A stretch of DNA of 64,000 nucleotides, from the NCBI RefSeq assembly GCF_036543075.1, contig NZ_JAZHPF010000004.1, positions 124,001-188,000 of the forward strand, in the 5' to 3' direction. The position numbers and the translations under genes are program-made. The first letter of the stretch is position 1; each line of letters starts with the position of its first letter. Under the pieces are notes generated by a model. The model had not been told where the DNA came from and searched no databases. It saw nothing but the letters and a program-made list of their open reading frames with translations. The stretch is from Deinococcus sp. YIM 134068 (GTDB lineage Bacteria; Deinococcota; Deinococci; Deinococcales; Deinococcaceae). Shown piece after piece: positions 1-12,092 of the stretch.

Positions 1-1
1 C

Positions 2-1018
<1,017 letters not shown>

Positions 1019-1034
1019 GGAGGGACGGGAGACC

Positions 1035-1151
1035 GTGAGAGGCATAGACTGGCTGCAAAACATCCATTGGCTCGTCACCTACTTCGCGGCGGGCTGGTTG
1101 TTGGGGTGGCTGGTCGTGCGTGAGCGGCGCTGGGGGTCGTGCCCGCCCTGA
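1035..1151 (+). CDS. small single-helix membrane ORF, 38 aa
   Basis: A GTG-start ORF of 38 codons begins 17 nt after the leuC stop. Residues about 11-28 (HWLVTYFAAGWLLGWLVV) form one hydrophobic helix followed by a basic stretch RERRW, as in a small inner-membrane protein. The ORF overlaps the next membrane ORF by 13 nt in the -1 frame, so the two may be translationally coupled, or they may be one gene split by a frameshift. I recognise no family. The hydrophobic composition with positive residues after the helix is the main reason to believe it is real. Confidence 0.4.
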   Translation: MRGIDWLQNIHWLVTYFAAGWLLGWLVVRERRWGSCPP

Positions 1152-1393
1152 GTACCGTGCTGGTCATGGTCACGGGTTTTGCAGGACGCCTACAGACCCT
1201 CCTGCCCATTTCTTCCAACCTCACCCGCACGGCAGTTGCGGCTGGCCTCGGCTTGCTGGTGCTATGGAGCGTGTCCCGGCTTCCTTCCCTGCCCTGGCGG
1301 GTCGGTATGGGGACGCTGCTGGTCCCTGTCGTCGCGACGCTGTGTTCCTGGTTGGCACTCCTGCTGTTCTTCATCATTTTCCAGATTCCGTGA
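1139..1393 (+). CDS. small hydrophobic membrane protein, 84 aa
   Basis: This GTG-start ORF overlaps the preceding 38-codon ORF. It has two hydrophobic segments, around residues 32-45 (TAVAAGLGLLVLWS) and 58-82 (GTLLVPVVATLCSWLALLLFFIIFQ), joined by a short SRLPSLPW linker. It is probably an inner-membrane protein of unknown role. The real start could be a later GTG or ATG, because the first 20 residues are not obviously needed. Its position between leuC and leuD does not suggest a leucine function. Confidence 0.45.
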   Translation: MPALSTVLVMVTGFAGRLQTLLPISSNLTRTAVAAGLGLLVLWSVSRLPSLPWRVGMGTLLVPVVATLCSWLALLLFFIIFQIP

Positions 1394-1457
1394 TGTGGCT
1401 CGGCGGCGAGCATGCAGGAAACCTGTCCCTCCTTTGCCTGAGATACTGGAGTTCCCT

Positions 1458-2756
1458 ATGGGTGAAGCCAAACGACGCAAGCAACTTGGGCTGATGCCCA
1501 CCGTGCACCCCTTCGAGGCGCAGATGGACGCGGACGGGACCGTGACCCTGACGAGTGCCCCCGCCGACCCGGCCCTGCGTGAGAGAATTGTCGCCGCGCT
1601 GAGGCAGACGCAGCCGACCGGGGACGCCTGGGCGCGGAGCTACCGCCGCCAGTACGTCAGGGCGGGGCTGCCGCAAAAGCTCATCGAGACGCGCGAGGAC
1701 CTGGAGGCCATCCCGGTGCCGCCGCTGCGCCGCCTCTCCGGGGAGCTGGTGTTCAACCTCGACCCGAGGACACTGCGGAACGATCCGGTGCGTGCCGTGC
1801 GGGAGTACACGCCGCTGGAGGGGGGCGGGCACCTGCACCTGCGCTCCGAGGAGTTCTCGACTGGCGGCGGGAAGTGGGAGAGCCTGCCGGAGGACCCGAA
1901 CCCGCTGGCGGGCTTCCGCTACCTGACCCAGCATCCCCTGGCTCGGGAGAAGGGGACGGTCGTCGCCTCCTACCTGGCCGAACACTGGCATGAGGGCCGC
2001 ATCGACTTCGAGCCGGAGCCGCCGGAGGAGCAGCTCGACGAGCTGGAGGCGCTCGTGCGCGACTGGCACGGGGAGACGCCCGAGGACTGGGCCGAGCGGC
2101 ACTACGACTCCCTCGACGTGCCGGAGGAGGAAGAGGCGGAAGCGCCCGTGCCCCTCGCCCGCCGCCTCGTCCTCGAACTGCGGGAACCCACCCCCCTCGG
2201 CTCGCCGCTGAACATCGCGGTCACGACGCTGGGGGAACACGACGTTCACATCGACCCGGAGGGCGGGTTCTACACCCTCGACGGCGAGACGTGGCTCTCC
2301 TACGCGGACCCGGACGCCGAACCCCAGGAGGACGGCGCGGGCGAACTCGGCGACCTGCTCTCGAACATGCTCGACGTGAAGACCGTCCCCGTCACCGTCT
2401 GGCAGGGCGGGCGCGTGGAGTGGGAGGAGGGGGCCGTGCCCGCCGAGCAGGCCGAGCGGGTGCGCGCCGAGTTGGTGGAGGCGACCGGGGCGGGCAACCC
2501 CGACGCCTGGGCCGACTGGACCCGCGCCGTCCTCGTGGAGACCTTCGCCGAAGAGGCCCCCCACCTCGCCGATCTGGACGCATTGCCCACGGTTCAAGCC
2601 GTCCGCCTCGACCTCCCCACCGACGCCCTGAGCGACCCCGACGACCCCGCCCAATACTTCATGGAGTCCGAGGTGACGTTCGACGGCGTGAACTGGCGCG
2701 ACCTTTACGGGGAGACCGTACCGGAAGAACTCGAACGGCTGCGGCCCTCAAATTAG
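1458..2756 (+). CDS. MGEAKRRK-type hypothetical protein, 432 aa
   Basis: This is a cytoplasmic, acidic protein of unknown function. I start it at the ATG giving MGEAKRRKQL, because that N-terminal motif recurs at the start of many unrelated bacterial hypothetical proteins, and the upstream in-frame extension overlaps the membrane ORF at 1139-1393. There is no signal peptide or membrane segment. The body is rich in E, D, P and W, with paired DW/EW motifs (RDWHGETPEDWAERHYDSLD near residues 198-217). It has normal high-GC codon use and lies inside the leuC-leuD gap. No catalytic motif is visible. Confidence 0.7.
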   Translation: MGEAKRRKQLGLMPTVHPFEAQMDADGTVTLTSAPADPALRERIVAALRQTQPTGDAWARSYRRQYVRAGLPQKLIETREDLEAIPVPPLRRLSGELVFNLDPRTLRNDPVRAVREYTPLEGGGHLHLRSEEFSTGGGKWESLPEDPNPLAGFRYLTQHPLAREKGTVVASYLAEHWHEGRIDFEPEPPEEQLDELEALVRDWHGETPEDWAERHYDSLDVPEEEEAEAPVPLARRLVLELREPTPLGSPLNIAVTTLGEHDVHIDPEGGFYTLDGETWLSYADPDAEPQEDGAGELGDLLSNMLDVKTVPVTVWQGGRVEWEEGAVPAEQAERVRAELVEATGAGNPDAWADWTRAVLVETFAEEAPHLADLDALPTVQAVRLDLPTDALSDPDDPAQYFMESEVTFDGVNWRDLYGETVPEELERLRPSN

Positions 2757-2801
2757 AGGGGGATCACAACGATTTGTCGATCTATCTTGCTGGGGACGCT
2801 C

Positions 2802-3035
2802 TGCCCGTTCACCCCCTCTCCTGCGGAGCTGTGCCAATCCCAGCCTCTCCCCTCAAGACGCCTGATGTGCAATAGAAAGGCAGCGTGTTAGACGTGCTTT
2901 TTCTCCCTCTCCCCTTGCGGGAGAGGGCTGGGGAGAGGGGTGACGAGCACCGCTCGTCCTGCTGCCAAACGACAAAAACGCGCCTTTTGCTCGATCTGCA
3001 ATTCACATCAGGCGTTCAAGGGGGAGGAGTAAAAA
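2802..3035. repeat. dispersed intergenic repeat, copy 1
   Basis: This non-coding element fills most of the 400-nt gap before leuD. It has an outer left arm (CTCCTGCGGAGCTGTGCC near 2818) and an inner inverted repeat, GACGCCTGATGTG near 2858 against CACATCAGGCG near 3004. The core of about 134 nt holds two hairpins (CCCTTGCGGGAGAGGG and GACGAGCACCGCTCGTC). Related copies are at 7328-7582 and 45140-45375, with a partial one near 11931. In the 45-kb copy the core is reverse-complemented while the outer left arm is not. No ORF is supported here. Confidence 0.8.
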
Positions 3036-3106
3036 ATAACCCCACGTAGTCGTCTGGTCATCCATCAGGAAACGACGACAGCAGGCCGCCGATCTCCTCC
3101 TCGTCC

Positions 3107-3134
3107 CTAAACCCAACCCCTAAAACCCAACCCC
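3107..3134. repeat. tandem 14-nt repeat before leuD
   Basis: Two near-identical units, CTAAACCCAACCCC and TAAAACCCAACCCC, lie head to tail about 25 nt upstream of leuD. A third degraded unit follows (CCTTATCCCTCACCCC). This is a low-complexity tract of unknown role, and it separates the dispersed repeat from the AGGAG ribosome binding site of leuD. Confidence 0.6.
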
Positions 3135-3159
3135 TTATCCCTCACCCCCAGGAGTCCCC

Positions 3160-4732
<1,573 letters not shown>

Positions 4733-4747
4733 GGAGGGGTGAGGCGT

Positions 4748-4779
4748 GAGGGCAGAGGGCGGATGGTGCCTCTGCCCTC
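4748..4779 (+). terminator. hairpin after leuB
   Basis: A perfect 11-bp stem (GAGGGCAGAGG and CCTCTGCCCTC) with a 10-nt loop begins 16 nt after the leuB stop. No U-tract follows immediately, but a T-rich stretch (TTTATTTTTT) lies 20 nt on. It probably ends the leu transcript. Confidence 0.6.
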
Positions 4780-4886
4780 GCCCTCCAGTTCCGAGACCAC
4801 CTTTATTTTTTCGCCTTCCCGCACGTGAGAAAGAACCGAAACTCTGGCCCTGGCGGTGTTTAAACCAGAAGAAGGAGAGTGACGAG

Positions 4887-5276
4887 ATGAAGCTTGGTTG
4901 CCCGTGTGGAGCGGGGATTGTGGATCAGACGGATAGACTCTCGTATAAGGCCTATCTGTTGCCTGATCAGGACACGTCCATCTTCTTGGAGCGTCTGGAA
5001 ACCTTGCTCGACAGCCTGGTGGGTCTGGATGGTGCCCGAGGAGCAAATGTCATGGTGCAAATCGTGCCTACGCGGAACAGGTTGCAGCGGGAGTCGACCC
5101 GGCTGTGGGGCGAGTCGTTTCGGAGCGTGTACCAGTGTGCTGAGTGCGGGCGGCTGAACGTGGAAAGTTTGGATGGTCAGCGCGACTATTGGTTTTTGCC
5201 GGAAGACGAGGCCACGCCGACGAATCTCCTCGAATCGACCTTCACACAGCGACGAGTGGGACGCGAGACCGACTGA
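4887..5276 (+). CDS. small CxCG/CxxCG protein, 129 aa
   Basis: The start is the ATG preceded by GAAGGAGA, giving MKLGCPCGAG. A CPCG pair at residues 5-8 and a CAECG pair near residue 82 could bind one zinc ion, so this may be a zinc-ribbon-like fold. Otherwise there is no known domain. The protein is soluble, with a central SxFLERLETLLDSLVGLDG amphipathic segment. Base composition is slightly lower in GC than its neighbours, which may indicate recent acquisition. It stands alone between leuB and the amidase gene. Confidence 0.65.
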   Translation: MKLGCPCGAGIVDQTDRLSYKAYLLPDQDTSIFLERLETLLDSLVGLDGARGANVMVQIVPTRNRLQRESTRLWGESFRSVYQCAECGRLNVESLDGQRDYWFLPEDEATPTNLLESTFTQRRVGRETD

Positions 5277-5350
5277 AGCTCCTGGGCGGCTCGTCCCGCC
5301 GAAATTGGACACCTCATCATCCTCCCCCGCCCCCCGTGCTAGACCTCGCT

Positions 5351-7285
5351 ATGCTCCACCGCCGTCTCGGTCTGACCCTCGCCCTGCTCGCCGTGCCCGT
5401 CCTGACCACCGCGCGGGCCGCGCCGGACGTGTTCGTCGCCTACCCGCCGGAGGGCCATCGGGTCGCCTTCGATCATGTACTGCTGGAGGGGAGCGTGCCG
5501 CCCGGCGCGAATCTCAGGATCGGGAATCAGCCCGTGGCGGTCGGGCCGGACGGCCTGTTCATCCTGTGGTGGCCATTGCGCGTGGGCACGAACGACCTGC
5601 GGATGGTCACGACGCTGAATGGGCAGTCGGGGAGCAACATTCTGCGCGTCATCCGCACCACGGACGCGCCTCTGCCCGCCACGCCGACCCGCATCGACCG
5701 CGAGAGCGTGACGCCGGACGTGGCCCACGAGTTCTGGGACCCCGCGCGGGACACGCCCACCGAGCGCACCGTGGCCGTGGCCTTCCGGGGGTCTCCGGGC
5801 GGGCGGGCCGTCTTCCGGGTGGCGGGCGGGCCGCCCCAGCCCCTGCGGGAGGTGGCGGCGGGACAGTACGAGGCCGCCTACGTCCTTTCCGTCTCGGCGC
5901 GGCTGGAGAACGTCCCCGTCACCATGACGCTGACCGGGCGGGACGGTCGAAGCGTCACCGTCACCGCGTCCGGTCGCCTCAGCAGCGGGAGCGGCGGCCC
6001 CCGCACGGGCACCCAGCGCCCCGGCACCGTGCGCGGCCTCGGCCTGAACGACGCGGGCAACGCGACGACCACGTTGGAGGGCGAGGCGTTCCTGTATCCG
6101 CGCGACGGCATGGCCTTTACCCTCGTCGGTCGGGTGGGCGAGGACGTGCGCGCCCGTCTCGCGCCCGGCGTGAGCGTCCTCATCACGGCGAAGCAACTCG
6201 ACGTGACGCCCGCCGTCGCCCTGCCCGGCGTGGCGGGGGAGGTACGGCTGGACGGCCCGGCGGCTGACCCGGCGCTCCCGCCCGTCGTCGCCGTGGCCCC
6301 GCCCCCACCGAGCGTTCCCGCCACACCGACCCCCGCCGACCCCGCCGAAATCGCGCCGTCCGCCCCGTCACCTGCCCCTCCCCCCGCCTCCGAACCCGTC
6401 GCCACCCCGCCCACCGACGATCTCCGCCTCCGCATTCCCCTCGGCGGGGCACGCGTGCCCTTCACCGTGGCGCAGGAGGGGGGGGGACGCCGCCTCACCC
6501 TGACCCTGTACGGGCTGGGGGTGCCGCCCAGGTTGCCCACGCCCCTCGCCGATCCGCTCGTCGCGCGGGCGGAGGTCTCTCCCGTCGGTCTGGGAGTCAC
6601 GCGGCTGATCCTCGACCTCACGTCCCCGCAGGCGTGGGGCTTCACCGCGAACTACGACGGCGGCGACCTGCTCCTCACCGTGCGCCGCCCGCCGACGCTC
6701 GACCTCACGCGTCCGCTCGCCGGGCGGGTGATCGTGCTCGACGCCGGGCACGGGGGCACCCAGAACGGCGGGGCGGGCAGTCTGCGCGTGCCGGAAAAGG
6801 ACCTGATGCTCCCCCTCACCCTGCGCGTGGCCGAGTTGCTGCGAGCACAGGGGGCGGAGGTGGTCCTCACCCGCGAGGCCGACGTGACGCTGGGCCTGTA
6901 CGAGCGCGACCTGCTCGCCGAGGCGAGGCGGGCCGACCTCCTCGTCTCCATCCACGCCAACGCTCTGCCCGACGGGCGCGACCCGCGCGGCATCCGTGGC
7001 CCGGAGGTGTACTTCACGCACCCGCAGGCCCAGGCCCCCGCCGCCGCCATCCTCGCCGCGCTGCGCCGCATCCTGCCCGACCTCGGCGTGGGGGCGGGCC
7101 TCAAGCCGGGGGCCAACCTCGCCCTGACGCGCCCCACCACCCAGCCCAGCCTCCTCGTGGAGACTGCCTACCTCACCGACCCGCAAAACCTCCGCCTCCT
7201 GATGGACCCCGCCGGACGTGAGCGGCTGGCGCAGGCCATCGCGGCGGGCCTGGCGGACTTCTATGCGGGGCAGGTGGGGGACTGA
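5351..7285 (+). CDS. secreted N-acetylmuramoyl-L-alanine amidase (Amidase_3)
   Basis: This 644-residue exported cell-wall hydrolase is expected to cut the bond between MurNAc and L-Ala. A signal peptide (residues 1-23, ending TTARA) is followed by a beta-rich region and a Pro/Ala linker at about 310-365. An AMIN-like segment at about 370-450 precedes the catalytic domain from residue 459. The zinc ligands and catalytic residues of Amidase_3 are visible: H in VLDAGHGG, E in VPEKDLML, H in SIHANA (about 534), and E in VETAYLTD (about 602). The start was chosen at the ATG that gives a signal peptide. A TAGACC-like hexamer just upstream suggests a leaderless message. Confidence 0.88.
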   Translation: MLHRRLGLTLALLAVPVLTTARAAPDVFVAYPPEGHRVAFDHVLLEGSVPPGANLRIGNQPVAVGPDGLFILWWPLRVGTNDLRMVTTLNGQSGSNILRVIRTTDAPLPATPTRIDRESVTPDVAHEFWDPARDTPTERTVAVAFRGSPGGRAVFRVAGGPPQPLREVAAGQYEAAYVLSVSARLENVPVTMTLTGRDGRSVTVTASGRLSSGSGGPRTGTQRPGTVRGLGLNDAGNATTTLEGEAFLYPRDGMAFTLVGRVGEDVRARLAPGVSVLITAKQLDVTPAVALPGVAGEVRLDGPAADPALPPVVAVAPPPPSVPATPTPADPAEIAPSAPSPAPPPASEPVATPPTDDLRLRIPLGGARVPFTVAQEGGGRRLTLTLYGLGVPPRLPTPLADPLVARAEVSPVGLGVTRLILDLTSPQAWGFTANYDGGDLLLTVRRPPTLDLTRPLAGRVIVLDAGHGGTQNGGAGSLRVPEKDLMLPLTLRVAELLRAQGAEVVLTREADVTLGLYERDLLAEARRADLLVSIHANALPDGRDPRGIRGPEVYFTHPQAQAPAAAILAALRRILPDLGVGAGLKPGANLALTRPTTQPSLLVETAYLTDPQNLRLLMDPAGRERLAQAIAAGLADFYAGQVGD

Positions 7286-7327
7286 GGCGGGGTTGGGGAG
7301 GTTGAAAGACTGGTCTATTCGTTCGCC

Positions 7328-7582
7328 ACGCCCATTCACTCCCTCTGCTGCGGAAGCTCCACAAGTTCCGGCCTTCCCCCAGGGGACGACCGATGTGCAA
7401 GAGAACGTGAGTGTTCCAGACCTGCTGTTTTCTCCCTCCCTCCTTGTGGGGGACTCCGAGAGCTGTTTGCAGAGGGTTGGGGAGGGGGGTAACGAGCACT
7501 GCTCGTCCTCTTGCTGGACGACGAAAACACTCCTTTTCCCGACTCGTCATTCATAGCAGGCGTTCAGGGCAGAGGAGCTGAA
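7328..7582. repeat. dispersed intergenic repeat, copy 2
   Basis: This is a diverged copy of the element at 2802-3035, in the same core orientation. The outer arm CTCCCTCTGCTGCGGAAGCTCC, the core GAGCACTGCTCGTC hairpin and the right end AGCAGGCGTTCAGGG all correspond. It carries an extra CTCCGAGAGCTGTTTGCAG segment inside the first hairpin that copy 1 lacks. It occupies most of the gap between the amidase and the next gene; the rest (7583-7684) shows only a degraded CTTGCGGGAGA stretch. Confidence 0.75.
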
Positions 7583-7684
7583 AGGGCTTGAGCATTGGCC
7601 TTTCTTCCCCTCTTGCGGGAGACGGTCGAGGTCAGGGGACGGCCCCCTCCCATCCCCCTTCAGTCTCCCGTCACGGTCGCCCGC

Positions 7685-7690
7685 TAGGCT
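7685..7690 (+). promoter_or_regulatory. -10 element of a leaderless message
   Basis: TAGGCT ends 6 nt before the ATG at 7697 and no Shine-Dalgarno is present. This spacing puts the transcription start at or next to the ATG. Confidence 0.5.
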
Positions 7691-7696
7691 CGCCGC

Positions 7697-8245
7697 ATGA
7701 ACCCGCGTGCCCTGGCCCTCGCGGCCCTGCTCAGCCTGTCGCCGTGCGTGTTCGCCCAGGAGATTCCGCCCGTCCCCGACCCGTCAGGCGGCGTGACGGC
7801 CCCCGGCGTCGTGGAGCCTGCGCCGCCGCCGCCCTCGCCGTCCGCCCCAGCTTTCGCTCCCCTCGACGGCGTGACGGCCACGCTCGCCGCGCCGCGCACC
7901 GCGAACGGGTCGGTGAGCCTCACGCTGAGGCTGACCTCCACGCGAACGGCCCCGGTCGCACTCGGGGCGGCGCGCGACAACGACCAGAACTGCGCCGTCG
8001 CCCCCACCGTGCGGGTGCTGCGCGTGGGCACCCGCGAGATCGTGTACCCGGTGCCGGGGGCCGCACCCAGCATCTGCACGCAGGAGATCGTGGGAAGGAG
8101 TATCGCGGCGCGCGGCAACACCGTCTTCACCCGCACCCTGAGCCTGCCCGCCGGGGAGTACATGATCGAGGGCTGGTTCGCGGGTCTCTCGGAGGACGTG
8201 CGGGTGAAGGTGCCCGCCTCGCCCGTGCGCGTCACCGTCCGATGA
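7697..8245 (+). CDS. exported protein of unknown function, 182 aa
   Basis: A signal peptide (residues 1-21, ending CVFA-QE) precedes a Pro-rich linker (residues 23-52) and a beta-sandwich-like domain of about 130 residues. The C-terminal pattern LPAGEYMIEGWFAG resembles intracellular proteinase inhibitor (BsuPI-like) or CARDB folds, but I cannot assign a family. It overlaps the following lipoprotein gene by 4 nt (ATGA). That gene encodes a similar domain ending in GTYRLNVWFDG, so the two look like a duplicated pair. The products are probably periplasmic or envelope-attached. Confidence 0.7.
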   Translation: MNPRALALAALLSLSPCVFAQEIPPVPDPSGGVTAPGVVEPAPPPPSPSAPAFAPLDGVTATLAAPRTANGSVSLTLRLTSTRTAPVALGAARDNDQNCAVAPTVRVLRVGTREIVYPVPGAAPSICTQEIVGRSIAARGNTVFTRTLSLPAGEYMIEGWFAGLSEDVRVKVPASPVRVTVR

Positions 8246-8715
8246 AAGCCCTGTCTCTCCTCGTCCTCGCGCCGCTGCTCGCCGGGTGCGCCCTGCTGGG
8301 TCCGGCAGTCGGCAGAGAGGGCGTGTCTGCCCCGCCCGCCGTCTTCACCCAGGCCCAGGCCACCACCGAGGGGCGGCGTGTGGCTGTCACGCTGGAGATG
8401 AGGAATGAGGGCGTGCGGCCCACCGTCCTCCGCTATGCCGCACAGGTGAACTGGGGCACGTGCGGTCCACCTCCCTACGTCGCCGTGGGCCACGAGGACG
8501 GCTCCTCGGTCACGGCCCCTCCCGCCGGGGGACGCCTCGCCTGCTCGGAGGTGCAGCTCACGCGCACCCTCGCCCCCGGTGAGCGCCTGACCCTGCGGCG
8601 CACGCTGCCGCCCCTGTCCGCTGGCACCTACCGCCTGAACGTCTGGTTCGACGGCGAGGTGGACGGCACTCCCGCGCGGCTGACGGCCCCGACGGTGACG
8701 GTGGCGGTGCGGTGA
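8242..8715 (+). CDS. lipoprotein, paralogue of upstream gene, 157 aa
   Basis: The N-terminus MKALSLLVLAPLLAGCALL is a lipoprotein signal with lipobox LAGC (Cys16). The mature domain has the same architecture as the preceding product: conserved paired cysteines, a TLAPGERLTLRRTLPPLSAGTYRLNVWFDG segment and a final VTVAVR strand. The ATG overlaps the upstream TGA (ATGA), so translation is coupled. Function is unknown; a small envelope beta-sandwich protein is likely. argS follows 34 nt later from its own promoter. Confidence 0.72.
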   Translation: MKALSLLVLAPLLAGCALLGPAVGREGVSAPPAVFTQAQATTEGRRVAVTLEMRNEGVRPTVLRYAAQVNWGTCGPPPYVAVGHEDGSSVTAPPAGGRLACSEVQLTRTLAPGERLTLRRTLPPLSAGTYRLNVWFDGEVDGTPARLTAPTVTVAVR

Positions 8716-8735
8716 GGTCAGCCGTTCGCCACTGG

Positions 8736-8741
8736 TAGAAT
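8736..8741 (+). promoter_or_regulatory. -10 element upstream of argS
   Basis: TAGAAT ends 8 nt before the argS ATG, with no Shine-Dalgarno in between. It fits the leaderless pattern seen repeatedly in this window. Confidence 0.55.
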
Positions 8742-8749
8742 CCCCGGTT

Positions 8750-10575
<1,826 letters not shown>

Positions 10576-10579
<4 letters not shown>

Positions 10580-10968
10580 ATGCCGACGCGGCGGACCTCA
10601 CCGAGTACCGCGTGGCCCTCGCCTTCGTGTGGGACCTGAGCGCCCTGCTCCACCCCGCGCCGGTCGGCCCATTCGAGGACGTGGGGGAGATGGTCGCCCT
10701 CGTCGAGCGCCTCGCCGATACGCATGTGGGGAACGCCGCCGCCCTCTTCCACCTGTGGCTGCGCTGGGGGGAGGGCGGCGTGCTGGCCGGACCGCTGGAA
10801 TGGGTGCTGCTCAACGTGCTGCTCCGCCACCCACGGGAGGGGGAGGGGGCGCTGGCCGCCGTGCGCCGACGGGTGACGCCTCTCCAGGCTCAGCGCCTGT
10901 GGGAGACCTTCGGGGAGGATGCGCCTACCGCCGCCCCAACGCCTCCTCCCGCGCCTCCAGCCGGGTGA
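10576..10968 (+). CDS. hypothetical protein coupled to argS, 130 aa
   Basis: A GTG start overlaps the argS TGA by 4 nt. The protein is helical and Leu/Ala-rich (TEYRVALAFVWDLSALLHP, NAAALFHLWLRWGEG, WVLLNVLLRHP) with a Pro-rich tail. No signal peptide or catalytic motif is seen and no family is recognised. Its 3' end overlaps the convergent hydrolase gene by 44 nt, so the Pro-rich tail is complementary to the end of that gene. Confidence 0.55.
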
Positions 10969-11797
10969 AGAACGTCGTCAGTTGCCCGGCGAGGGTGGGG
11001 GAGAAGCGGTTGCCGCCGAGGTGCGGCCCGGTCAGCGTCACGAACTCGCTCACTCCTGGCTCGGCTCGGGCGAAGAGGCGCTGGCTGTTGCTGGCGAGGG
11101 GCACCGTCTTGTCGTCGGGACTCCCCACGATGAAGAGGGGGAGGGGGGGCGCGGCCTCGGCGTTCGGCAGCGGGTTGAGGCGGGGGTCGGGTTCGCCCGG
11201 CAGACCGTAGGCCTCCTCGATCTCCGTGCGGCGGGTCGCGCCCGTGCCCCAGGCCTCGCGCAGGTCGGCCCAGCCGTCGATGAGGGCCGTGCCCGAGACG
11301 CGGTAGGGGCTGCCCGGCAGGGCGCTCCGCAGCGCGAGCAGCCCGCCCATGCTCAGGCCGAGGGCGTAGGTGCGGCCATTCCAGGCGAAGTGGCCCACGG
11401 CGTCGGTGTGCAGTTCCTTCACCTGATCGAGCGCGGCGGGGCTGCCCCAGGTGTTCGGGCCGCCGTCGTCGCTCAGCAGCACGGCGAAGGGCGCGGCGAG
11501 CAGGGCGTTCACCAGCACGCCCACGCTGGGGCTGCCGTACAGCCGCTCGGCACTCTGGGCGCGCGGGTGCGACACGACCACCAGCGCGCACTCCCGCACG
11601 TAGCACGCGGGCGGCACCCGCAGAAACGACGGCCCGCTGATCCGCTCCAACCGTACCGTATCGGGCACCGTGGGGAGGGGGAGAGCGGGGCTGGGCACGG
11701 GCGCGGGCGGCTCGGCGGGCACGGGCGGAGCGGCCCCCGCCCAACCCAGAAGCGCGGTGAGCAGGGGAGCGAGGAGGACGGGGGGGGCACGGCGCAT
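10925..11797 (-). CDS. secreted alpha/beta hydrolase, 290 aa
   Basis: A signal peptide (MRRAPPVLLAPLLTALLGWAGA) and a Pro-rich spacer precede an alpha/beta hydrolase fold. The nucleophile elbow is GLSMGG (serine near residue 150), the acid may be the aspartate in VGSPDDKTVP, and the histidine is in TGPHLGGNRF near the C-terminus. This pattern fits a serine esterase or peptidase; the substrate is unknown. The start is the ATG giving a clean signal peptide, with a TAGAGT hexamer 11 nt upstream. It converges on the argS-coupled ORF. Confidence 0.75.
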   Translation of the reverse strand: MRRAPPVLLAPLLTALLGWAGAAPPVPAEPPAPVPSPALPLPTVPDTVRLERISGPSFLRVPPACYVRECALVVVSHPRAQSAERLYGSPSVGVLVNALLAAPFAVLLSDDGGPNTWGSPAALDQVKELHTDAVGHFAWNGRTYALGLSMGGLLALRSALPGSPYRVSGTALIDGWADLREAWGTGATRRTEIEEAYGLPGEPDPRLNPLPNAEAAPPLPLFIVGSPDDKTVPLASNSQRLFARAEPGVSEFVTLTGPHLGGNRFSPTLAGQLTTFFTRLEAREEALGRR

Positions 11798-11830
11798 GGC
11801 TGGCGCGCACTCTAGAGCATTTGCCGGAGA

Positions 11831-11866
11831 GGGGCGGCCAGCCGTCAGCTTCCAGCGGCCAGCGAA
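11831..11866. repeat. GGCCAGC-type short repeat
   Basis: CGGCCAGCCGTCAGCTTCCAGCGGCCAGC is one of several related intergenic stretches built from GGCCAGC/CAGCTTCCAGC units. Others are near 20473, 29075, 44131 and 54275. It is partly self-complementary and noncoding. Confidence 0.5.
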
Positions 11867-11930
11867 ACCGGGAGGCTTGTTATTGGGAGAAATCGGGGGA
11901 GTGTGGTGCCGAGTCGTCACGTGGCCCCCT

Positions 11931-12050
11931 CACCCCGGCCCTCTGCTCCGCAGCTCTCCGAGTCACCCACGAGGGAAGAGGGAGAAAAGAAGCGGAGGCT
12001 TCTGCTCTTTTAGCTCCTCCCCCTTGAGGGGGGAGGCCGGGTGGGGGTGA
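11931..12050. repeat. partial repeat core plus hairpin
   Basis: CCCTCTGCTCCGCAGCTCTCCGAG and the following GAGGGAGAAAAG match the reverse complement of the copy 2 core (7430-7480), including the extra CTCCGAG segment. So this is a truncated inverted copy of the dispersed element. It is followed by a hairpin, CTCCCCCTTGAGGGGGGAG, at about 12016-12034. The two convergent minus-strand genes on either side are separated only by this repeat. Confidence 0.5.
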
Positions 12051-12092
12051 AGCGGGCCTGGCCACCCAGAGAACGCACCCTCCCCTTCCATC

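Noticed and set aside
1374..2654. Minus-strand ORF opposite the MGEAKRRK gene
   Set aside because: Antisense frame, G/V/H/R-rich, with no start signal; the plus frame has a characteristic N-terminus.
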